Below are positions 57,514 to 64,000 of a DNA stretch of 64,000 nt, in pieces. The position numbers were made by a program, and so were the translations under genes. How positions within the stretch are numbered: position 1 is the stretch's first letter; each line of letters opens with the position of its first letter. Location of the stretch: the NCBI GenBank assembly GCA_019637795.1, contig JAHBUY010000008.1:186001-250000 (forward strand), given 5' to 3'. The notes beneath the pieces are model-generated. The model made no database searches. It was not told where the DNA came from and saw only the letters and a list, made by a program, of their open reading frames with translations. The DNA comes from a bacterium (GTDB taxonomy: Bacteria > Desulfobacterota > Binatia > HRBIN30 > CADEER01).

Positions 57514-59208
57514 TCAGCGCCACTCGACGCGGCCGGCGAGGGTTCGTCGCACGCCGACCTCGCGCAGCCGGGCCGGTGGCACGGTCGCCGGATCCTCGCT
57601 CAGGATCACGGCGTCGGCGCGGGCGCCGGGGCGGAGGACGCCGATCTCGCCGCCCATGCCGAGGGTCGCGGCGCCGCCACGGGTGTACAGGCGCAGCGCC
57701 TCGGCGGCGGTGATGGCCTGCTCGCGGCCGAGCGTGGCGCCGTCGGCGGTGCAGCGGCGGACGGCGGTGTCGATGGCGGCGATGACGTCGAAGGTGAAGA
57801 CCGGGGCGTCCGAGCTGGCGGCCAGGGTGAGGCCGGCGTCCAGCATGCGGCGGTGCGCCTGGTAGGCGAGGGCGGGGGGGATGCCGGTCTGCCGCAGCAG
57901 CGGACCGGTGTCGTAGAGCTGCACCGGCTGCACGACGACGTGGACGCCGAGGTCGACGGCGCGCCGCAGCGCCTCCTCCTCGAGGAAGAAGAAATGGTCG
58001 ATGCGCGGCGGCAGGGCGGCACCGCGATAGACGGCGGCCAGGGCGGCGAGCGCCTGGCGGATGGCGACGTTGCCGCCGGCGTGGATGCCGACCGAGAAGC
58101 CGCGCGCGCAGGCCGCGCGGATGACCGCCTCCAGCGCCTCGTCCTCGTAGTACAGCAGGCCGGTGTGCAGGCGGCGGTCGGTTCCCCAGCGCGCCGGCTG
58201 TTGCAGCGCCAGCCGCCACGGCGCCAGGGAGCGGTGGCGGAGCGTCCGCAGCAGCATGGCGGCGAACTGGCGGATGGCGTCGTGCAGGGTGATGCACAGC
58301 GCGCACTTGGTGCCGCCGTCGGTGAACAGTTTGAGCGGCCCGAGCGCGAGCCGGCCGTCGGCCCAGCCGGTGGCGGCGCCGTCGAGGCGGTCCGCCGGCA
58401 CCGCGAACATGTTCTCGCCCAGCGGCATCATGGTCACCCCGACGTGCAGCTCGCCGCGCCGCTGCCACTCGCGGTAGAGCGCCTCCATCGACGCCGGCAC
58501 CGCGGCGTCGCAGACGTGGGTGATGCCGGCGGCGAGGACGCGCTCCTGGTAGGCGTTCTCGATCGCGAACCAGCCCTCGCGGCTGGCGGCGAGCCGGCCG
58601 TGGCGCGCCACCGCCTCGGCGGCGCCGAAGCAGCGCTCGTAGACCCGGCCGTCAGGGGCGCCGCCCGCGGCGCGGCCGAGCATCCCGCCGGGCGGATCGT
58701 CGCGCAGCGCGTCGAGCCCGGCGGCGCGCAGCCCGAGCGAGTTGAGGACGCCCTCGTGGTAGGTGAAGTGGATGAGCAGCACCGGGTGGCTGGGCGCGAC
58801 GCGGTCGAGGTCGTGGCGATCCGGCGTCCGCCGCTCTGCCAGGTTGTGCTCGTTGAAGCCGACCAGGACGATCCACTCGCCCTCCGGCGTCTGCGCCGCC
58901 GCCTGCGCCACCAGTGCCAGCACGTCCGCCAGCGTGCGGCAGGGCGGGCAGCGGATCTCCGGGAAGGCGGCGTAGGTGGCGGCGAAGCAGAAGTGGTGGT
59001 GGGCGTCGATGAAGCCCGGGTAGACGACGGCGCCGGCCAAGTCGCGCTCCTCGGCGTTCGGCGTCGCGCCGCGCACCGCGTCCAGGGTTCCCACCGCGGT
59101 CACCCGCCCGCCGGCGAAGCCGACCGCCGGGGCGACCGCGGCGGCGTCGTCCATGGTGTGGATCGCCGCGTTGTGCAGGATCAGGCGGTCGAATGCGTGG
59201 AGCGCCAT
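57514..59208 (-). CDS. Amidohydrolase family protein (YtcJ-like, amidohydrolase 3)
   Basis: This 564-residue metal-dependent hydrolase has the N-terminal beta-sandwich, VVYPGFIDAHHHF (HxH metal site), and an inserted LLIHFTYHEGVLNS block. The barrel's second half has GIHAGGNVAIRQALAAL and RIDHFFFLEEEALR, and SSDAPVFTFD gives the final Asp. The C-terminal TRGGAATLGMGGEIGVLRPG, DAVILSEDP block closes the sandwich. YtcJ-like enzymes act on N-substituted formamides or unknown amides. The ATG at 59206-59208 is divergent from the GT39-like gene (146 bp between). Confidence 0.92.
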   Translation of the reverse strand: MALHAFDRLILHNAAIHTMDDAAAVAPAVGFAGGRVTAVGTLDAVRGATPNAEERDLAGAVVYPGFIDAHHHFCFAATYAAFPEIRCPPCRTLADVLALVAQAAAQTPEGEWIVLVGFNEHNLAERRTPDRHDLDRVAPSHPVLLIHFTYHEGVLNSLGLRAAGLDALRDDPPGGMLGRAAGGAPDGRVYERCFGAAEAVARHGRLAASREGWFAIENAYQERVLAAGITHVCDAAVPASMEALYREWQRRGELHVGVTMMPLGENMFAVPADRLDGAATGWADGRLALGPLKLFTDGGTKCALCITLHDAIRQFAAMLLRTLRHRSLAPWRLALQQPARWGTDRRLHTGLLYYEDEALEAVIRAACARGFSVGIHAGGNVAIRQALAALAAVYRGAALPPRIDHFFFLEEEALRRAVDLGVHVVVQPVQLYDTGPLLRQTGIPPALAYQAHRRMLDAGLTLAASSDAPVFTFDVIAAIDTAVRRCTADGATLGREQAITAAEALRLYTRGGAATLGMGGEIGVLRPGARADAVILSEDPATVPPARLREVGVRRTLAGRVEWR

Positions 59209-59354
59209 CGCGCGCCGAATAGCAGAGACGCGCCTCCACGGAGAATCGGCTCGTGGCAGCGACGCGGCGCCCGAGCGCGCTCCGCCGCTTCGTTCTCGGT
59301 CGAGGATCGTGTGGGGCTGGAGCCCGCGCGGCGTTCCCGATAGGCTCCGCGCCC

Positions 59355-62018
59355 GTGACGCCGAGGGTGCGGTTCTGGGTGGGGTTGCTGGCGCTGGCCG
59401 CCGGCGCGGCGGCGATTCGCATCGTCGGCCTGCGCGACCTGCCGCCCGGACTGTTCTGCGACGAGGCGGGGCTGGGGTTCAACGCCTGGTCGCTGCTGCA
59501 CACCGGCAGGGACGAGACCGGGGCCGCGTGGCCGCTCTACGTCTGGTCGTTCGGCGTCAGCTACAAGAACCCCGTCTTCATCTATTCGGCGATGCTGCCG
59601 GTGGGGCTGTTCGGGCTGAGCGAATTCAGCATCCGCCTCACCTCGGCGCTGTTCGGGGTGGCGACCGTGATCGGCGTCGGCCTGCTCGGGCGCATCGTCT
59701 TCGGCGCGCTGGGCGGGCTGCTCGCCGCCCTGCTGCTCGCCGTGGTGCCGTGGCACGTCCACTTCAGCCGCATCGCCTTCGAGCTCATCACCTTCCCGGC
59801 GATCTTCGTCTTCGCCTTCGCGGCGCTCGCCGCCGGGGTGCGCGGCCGGCCGCGCTGGTTGCTGCTGGCCGGACCGCTGTTCGCGCTCTGCTTCTACACC
59901 TACGGGCCGGCGAAGCTGTTCGTGCCGATGTTCCTGCTCGGCGCGCTGCTGCTCTATGCGCGCCGCCTCTGGGCAGTGCGCGGCACCGTCATCATGGCGG
60001 CGGTGCTGACGCTGCTGACCGCCATGCCCGTGCTGGTGTTCGACCTGTCGCACCGCGACCGCTCGGGACAGTACTTCAGCCGCACCACGACGCTGAATCC
60101 GAGCCAGACGGTGGAGCAGAACGCGCGGCGGGTCCTCGACCAGTACGAGCGCTTCTTCTCGCGCGGCTTCCTGTTCGAGAGCGGCGATCCGCTGACCCGG
60201 CATGCGGTGCCGGGCTTCGGCGAGCTCTACTGGACGTTCCTGCCGCTGCTCGGGCTCGGCATCCTCTGGTGCCTGTGGCCGGGCCGGCCGGAGGGCAAGC
60301 TCTTCCTGTGGTGGCTGGCCCTCTACGCGGTGGCGCCGGCGCTGATGAACGAGGCGCCGAGCGCGTCGCGCGGATTCATCGGCGTCGGCGCCTTCGTGAT
60401 GATCGCGGCGGCCGGCGCGACGCTGGTGCTCGACGCGCTGCGCCGGATCCCCTGGCGCGCGGCGGCGGGCGCCGCCCAGGCCGCGGCGCTGCTGGCGCTG
60501 GTCGCCGGCCTGGCGGTCGAGGGCCGACGCTACTGGACCGCCTACACCACCAGCTATCCGGCGCAGGCGGCCGACGACTTCCAGTACGGCTACCGCGAAG
60601 CGATCGACTTCATGGAGGCGCGGCGCGATCAGTACGACACGCTGCTGCTCACCGCCGTGCGCGTGAACATGCCGCAGATCTTCGCCGCCTTCTACAACAC
60701 CGAGCGGCCGGGCGGCCCGGCGACGGCGCGCGACTACGGCTACCTGATCCTCGATCCGGCGGAGTACGATCGCTACGACCTGCGGAAGCCGATCCTGGCG
60801 GCGCTGCGCGAGGACGACCTCCGCCTGTTCGACGACTACAGCGAGCTGCACCGGGTGCGGCAGCCGAACGGCCGCACCGAGTACGTGATCGCCGAGGTGC
60901 GCGGGCGCAAGCGCTTCATCCGCGACTGGCTGCTGCTCGGTCCGTTCGACAACCGCGGCGACGCCGGCGTGCAGCGTCCCTACATCACGCCCGCCGACGT
61001 GCAGCCGCGCGCCGTCGAGGGCGCCTGGGGACCGGTGTACTGGCGGCGGGTGCTGCCGCAGTTCGTGCGCGTCGACCTCAACGCCGGCTTCCGCCGCGCC
61101 GCCGACGTCGCCGGCAAGCCGCTCGAGTGGATGTGCGGCTACGCGACCACCCAGGTGCAGGTGCCGAGCGCCCGCCACGCGGTGCTCGAGATCGGCGCCG
61201 CCAATCAGCCGGTGCAGGCGTGGCTGAACGGCAACCCCATCACCGAGCGCATGGTGCCGGTGCCGCCGGCGCCGCAGCGCTGGCCGATCCAGTTGCACGA
61301 AGGGGCCAACCAACTGCTGCTCAAGGTGTGCAAGCAGAACGGCGACTGGTTCTTCACCGCTCGCATCACCGACAACCAGGGGCGCGACCTGCCCGACGTG
61401 ACGGTCGTCGCGGCGATGCCGGAGCCGGCGGCCGCCGGCGCGCCCGAGGTGCCGACCCAGCAGGTCGACGGCTTCGCCGCCGCGGTGCGGGCGAGCCGCT
61501 TCTCGGAGCTCTACAGCGACTACCGCGGCAACGCGCCCGCCTGGTGGGAGGCGCTGGAGGACGGCGGCGGCGAGGTGGTGTGGACCACCGACCCGGTGCC
61601 GGCCAAAGCGCCCACCGTGTTCGATTTCACCGCCGCGCTGAGCGAGCAGCCCGGCACCGCCGAGCTGTGGGTGAACGGCCACTATGCGCTCAGCTTCCCC
61701 ACCCAGCGCTTCCCGACCCCGCAGCGCTGGACGCGCGGCCCGTACGTGCTCGAGTTCCTGCCCAAGGAGCAGGGCAACTACCTCTCCGGCGCCTGGCGGC
61801 TGCTGGTGCCGGCGGCGGATGTCGCCGCCGGGCAACCGGTGGAGCTGCGCGTCGCCCATCGCGACGGCGCGCCGTTCGCCTTCTTCCAGATCAAGGGGCG
61901 CGACGACACGGCGCAGACCGAGCAGCTCACGCTGGAGAGCGCCGCCGCGCTCGCTGCGCCCGCCGCGCCGCCGGCCGCCGCGCCGCCCGCCGCCGCGGCG
62001 CCGGCGCCCGGCGCCTGA
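59355..62018 (+). CDS. GT39-like membrane glycosyltransferase with C-terminal beta domains
   Basis: This 887-residue protein has about ten hydrophobic helices in its first 450 residues. The first loop carries FCDEAGLGFNAWSLL, like the DE motif of GT-C/PMT (GT39) glycosyltransferases that use polyprenyl-phosphate sugars. The remaining 430 residues are soluble, with two beta-sandwich-like regions (PVQAWLNGNPITER, FDFTAALSEQPGTAELWVNG) and an Ala/Pro-rich tail. GTG 59355 was preferred over ATG 59253, whose extra N-terminal 34 residues are Arg/Gly-rich. The acceptor is unknown. It is 4 bp from the ECF S-component gene. Confidence 0.85.
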   Translation: MTPRVRFWVGLLALAAGAAAIRIVGLRDLPPGLFCDEAGLGFNAWSLLHTGRDETGAAWPLYVWSFGVSYKNPVFIYSAMLPVGLFGLSEFSIRLTSALFGVATVIGVGLLGRIVFGALGGLLAALLLAVVPWHVHFSRIAFELITFPAIFVFAFAALAAGVRGRPRWLLLAGPLFALCFYTYGPAKLFVPMFLLGALLLYARRLWAVRGTVIMAAVLTLLTAMPVLVFDLSHRDRSGQYFSRTTTLNPSQTVEQNARRVLDQYERFFSRGFLFESGDPLTRHAVPGFGELYWTFLPLLGLGILWCLWPGRPEGKLFLWWLALYAVAPALMNEAPSASRGFIGVGAFVMIAAAGATLVLDALRRIPWRAAAGAAQAAALLALVAGLAVEGRRYWTAYTTSYPAQAADDFQYGYREAIDFMEARRDQYDTLLLTAVRVNMPQIFAAFYNTERPGGPATARDYGYLILDPAEYDRYDLRKPILAALREDDLRLFDDYSELHRVRQPNGRTEYVIAEVRGRKRFIRDWLLLGPFDNRGDAGVQRPYITPADVQPRAVEGAWGPVYWRRVLPQFVRVDLNAGFRRAADVAGKPLEWMCGYATTQVQVPSARHAVLEIGAANQPVQAWLNGNPITERMVPVPPAPQRWPIQLHEGANQLLLKVCKQNGDWFFTARITDNQGRDLPDVTVVAAMPEPAAAGAPEVPTQQVDGFAAAVRASRFSELYSDYRGNAPAWWEALEDGGGEVVWTTDPVPAKAPTVFDFTAALSEQPGTAELWVNGHYALSFPTQRFPTPQRWTRGPYVLEFLPKEQGNYLSGAWRLLVPAADVAAGQPVELRVAHRDGAPFAFFQIKGRDDTAQTEQLTLESAAALAAPAAPPAAAPPAAAAPAPGA

Positions 62019-62022
62019 CGCT

Positions 62023-62799
62023 ATGCGCGACGCCCTGGCGATGTGGCGCAACACGCGCCTCGTCGTCCTGACGGCGATGAGCGCCTCGCTCTACGCGGCG
62101 TTGCTGATCCCGTTCAAGGTGCTGCCGCTGATCCCCGGCGTCACCGAGCTGCGGCCGGCGAACGCGATGCCGGTGGTGTGCTCGCTGCTCTTCGGCCCCG
62201 CCGGCGCCTGGGGCGCGGCGCTGGGCAACCTGATCGGCGATTTCTTCGGCGGCATCGGGCCGGGCGATCTGTTCGGCTTCGCCGGCAACTTTCTCTACGG
62301 GCTGATTCCGTACCATGCCTGGCGGGCGCTGAGCGACGGCGACCCGGTGCCGCGGACGCTGCCGCAGTGGCTCGCCTTCACCGCCGTCGTGGCGCTGGCG
62401 GCCGGCGCCTGCGCCCTGGTCATCGGCTGGGGCCTCAACCTGCTCGGCTTCGTGCCCTTCGCGATCCTCGGCAACGTCATCTTCGTCAACAACTTCGCCA
62501 TGGCGGCCGTGCTGGCGCCGCTGCTGCTGCGCGCCATCTATCCCCGGGTGCGCGCCGCCGGGCTGCGGGCCGACGACCTGACGCCGCCGGCGCCGCGGTC
62601 GCGCCGCGTCCGGCGGCTCGGCCTGGCGCTGCTGGCGCTCGGCGTCGTCGGCGGCTTCGTCGTCGGCAACGCGATCTCGGCCGGCCGCTGGGAGATCGCG
62701 GCGCTGGCGACCGATCCGCCGGGAACCCGCGCGGCGCAGGTCGGGGTCGGGGTCGCGCCGTGCATCGCCCTGGTGCTGATCGGGCTGGTGCTGCTGTGA
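62023..62799 (+). CDS. ECF transporter S component-like membrane protein
   Basis: This 258-residue membrane protein has six or more helices. Its N-terminal part (SASLYAALLIPFKVLPLIPG, ELRPANAMPVVCSLLFGPAG, LGNLIGDFFGGI) matches substrate-binding S components of energy-coupling factor transporters, often in the ECF/QueT-like or vitamin-type branch. It would give the transporter its specificity, which cannot be named. A helical extension with a further TM segment follows. It lies 4 bp after the GT39-like gene and 25 bp before the ATPase gene. Confidence 0.85.
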   Translation: MRDALAMWRNTRLVVLTAMSASLYAALLIPFKVLPLIPGVTELRPANAMPVVCSLLFGPAGAWGAALGNLIGDFFGGIGPGDLFGFAGNFLYGLIPYHAWRALSDGDPVPRTLPQWLAFTAVVALAAGACALVIGWGLNLLGFVPFAILGNVIFVNNFAMAAVLAPLLLRAIYPRVRAAGLRADDLTPPAPRSRRVRRLGLALLALGVVGGFVVGNAISAGRWEIAALATDPPGTRAAQVGVGVAPCIALVLIGLVLL

Positions 62800-62824
62800 G
62801 CGCGGCGACGGGCGGGGCGCGGCG

Positions 62825-64000
62825 ATGAGCGACACCGTCGTCGCGCTGCAGGACGTCGGCTTCACCTACCGCGGCGCGGTCGAGCCGGGCGTGCGCGACG
62901 TCGCGCTGTCGATCCGGCGCGGCGAGCTGGTGGTGGTGATGGGGGCGACCGGCGCCGGCAAGACGACGCTCGCCCGGTGCATCAACCGCAGCGTGCCGCA
63001 GTTCCACCCCGGCGCCCTCAGGGGACGGATCGAGGTGCTGGGGCGCGACGTCTCCACGGCCACGGTCTCCGATCTCGCCGGCACGGTCGGGTTGGTATCG
63101 CAGGACTTCGAGGCGCAGCTCTTCTCCACCACCGTGCGCCACGAGGTCGCCTTCGGCATGGAGCAGCTCGGCGTGCCGCGCCCGGACATGGCGCGGCGGC
63201 TGGCGGAGGCGTTGCGCGTCGTCGGGCTCGACGGTTTCGACGCCCGCGATCCGATCACGCTCTCCGGGGGGGAGAAGCAGCGCCTGGCGATCGCGGCCCT
63301 GCTGGCGCTCGAACCGGCGGTGCTGGTCCTCGACGAGCCGACCACCGACCTCGACCCGCTCGGCAAGGCGGACGTGTTCGCCGCCCTGGCGGCACTGCGG
63401 CGGCGCGGCGCCACGATTCTGCTGATCGAGCACGAGACGGCGGCGGCCGAGGGCGCCGATCGCCTGGTGCTGATGGCCGGCGGGCGCATCGTCGCCGACG
63501 GGCCGCCGGCGCCGTTGCTGGCGGACATCGAGCGGCTGGAGGCGCTGGGCGTGCGGCCGCTCGATCTCGACCGCGCGACGCGCGCGTTCGGGTGGGCGAC
63601 GCGACCGGCGGACGTCGCCGGCGCCGCGGCGCGCCTGCGCGCGACCGCGCGGGCGGCCCCGTCTCCGCCCGCCCGCGGGGCGCCGCTGCTGGAAGCGGAG
63701 GGGATCGTCCACACCTATGCCACGGGGCGCCCGGCGTTGGCGGGCGTGTCGATCGCGATCGCCGCCGGCGAGTTCGTGGCGCTGATCGGTCAGAACGGAT
63801 CGGGCAAGACCACCCTGGCGAAGTGTCTCAACGGACTGATCACGCCGCAGCAGGGGCAGGTGCGGGTGCGCGGCGTCGAGCTGGGCGCGCTGCCGGTGGC
63901 GCAGGTGGCGGCGGCGGTGGGCTACGTGTTCCAGAATCCGGACCAGCAGATCTTCGCCGCCAGCGTCGCCGAGGAGGTCGGCTTCGCGTTGGCCAATGTC
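62825..64000 (+). CDS. ECF/cobalt-type transporter double ATPase, truncated at window end
   Basis: The 392 codons visible hold two fused ABC ATPase domains. The first has Walker A GATGAGKTT, Q-loop SQDFEAQLFS, signature LSGGEKQR and Walker B LVLDEPTTDLDP. The second has Walker A GQNGSGKTT and FQNPDQQIF and then is cut by the window end. This is the EcfA1-A2 fusion layout of energy-coupling factor transporters. With the S component upstream, it lacks only the T component, probably encoded downstream. ATG 62825 is close after the S-component gene. Confidence 0.93.
   Translation, partial: MSDTVVALQDVGFTYRGAVEPGVRDVALSIRRGELVVVMGATGAGKTTLARCINRSVPQFHPGALRGRIEVLGRDVSTATVSDLAGTVGLVSQDFEAQLFSTTVRHEVAFGMEQLGVPRPDMARRLAEALRVVGLDGFDARDPITLSGGEKQRLAIAALLALEPAVLVLDEPTTDLDPLGKADVFAALAALRRRGATILLIEHETAAAEGADRLVLMAGGRIVADGPPAPLLADIERLEALGVRPLDLDRATRAFGWATRPADVAGAAARLRATARAAPSPPARGAPLLEAEGIVHTYATGRPALAGVSIAIAAGEFVALIGQNGSGKTTLAKCLNGLITPQQGQVRVRGVELGALPVAQVAAAVGYVFQNPDQQIFAASVAEEVGFALANV

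Noticed and set aside
1..64000. tRNA, rRNA, tmRNA, RNase P RNA, integrases and transposases
   Set aside because: No T-loop-like GGTTCRANNCC in a cloverleaf context, no rRNA blocks and no transposase or integrase motifs were noticed while reading; a dedicated tRNAscan/Rfam search could still find one missed by eye.

Overview
The window is a GC-rich stretch of chromosome (about 70% G+C by eye) from a Gram-negative, didermic bacterium. It encodes outer-membrane assembly proteins (TamB and a BamA/TamA-type Omp85 protein), System I cytochrome c maturation genes, Lgt, lipoproteins, and several exported proteins with cohesin-like or dockerin-like modules and C-terminal membrane anchors. This mix, with P450, thiolase/DUF35 and MaoC catabolic genes, resembles uncultured 'deltaproteobacterial' lineages such as Candidatus Binatota. 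That placement is an inference from gene style, since no rRNA, tRNA or other marker RNA was found. Coding density is high, genes are often coupled by 4-nt stop/start overlaps, and no phage, integrase, transposase or CRISPR array was seen.

Layout. 1-10 kb: tail of an unknown gene and a DUF2064 transferase, then plsC-ccmABCD (minus), an RRM protein, thiC and pyrD (minus), a long intergenic region with a 14-codon leader ORF and a strongly folded RNA, a CDP-alcohol phosphatidyltransferase and an LPG-synthase-like membrane protein. 10-20 kb: tamB-tamA, lgt-tlpA, and an M78-like metallopeptidase with an unknown partner. 19-27 kb: DUF35-thiolase pair, mobA, transglutaminase-like and Nudix proteins, an M20 peptidase, and two tandem paralogous exported, membrane-anchored proteins. 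27-36 kb: ispG, P450, aat, a sigma54-type promoter driving an orphan HPt protein, DUF4301, and dTDP-sugar genes rfbB-rfbA-rfbC. 36-50 kb: a caspase-like/PDZ/thioredoxin lipoprotein, a 290-bp nested inverted-repeat element, metF, a dehydrogenase, a Gfo/Idh/MocA oxidoreductase that appears to start at CTG, an outer-membrane beta-barrel protein, and a membrane-anchored caspase-like protein divergent from a sigma factor / anti-sigma factor / dockerin-protein operon. 50-64 kb: an RlmD-like methyltransferase, a zinc-ribbon/cyclase/ATPase/TPR regulator, DegT aminotransferase, MaoC, aroD, an amidohydrolase, a GT39-like membrane protein, and an ECF-type transporter (S component plus double ATPase, cut by the window end).

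The parts most worth follow-up are: the two caspase-like proteins lying 5.5 kb apart, one beside a sigma/anti-sigma pair whose periplasmic segment it could reach; the 5' leader at 7.93-8.27 kb, whose mini-ORF has an 18-nt match to the 16S rRNA tail followed by a three-way-junction RNA; the sigma54/orphan-HPt unit; the tandem anchored exported proteins; and the palindromic repeat element beside the caspase/thioredoxin gene.
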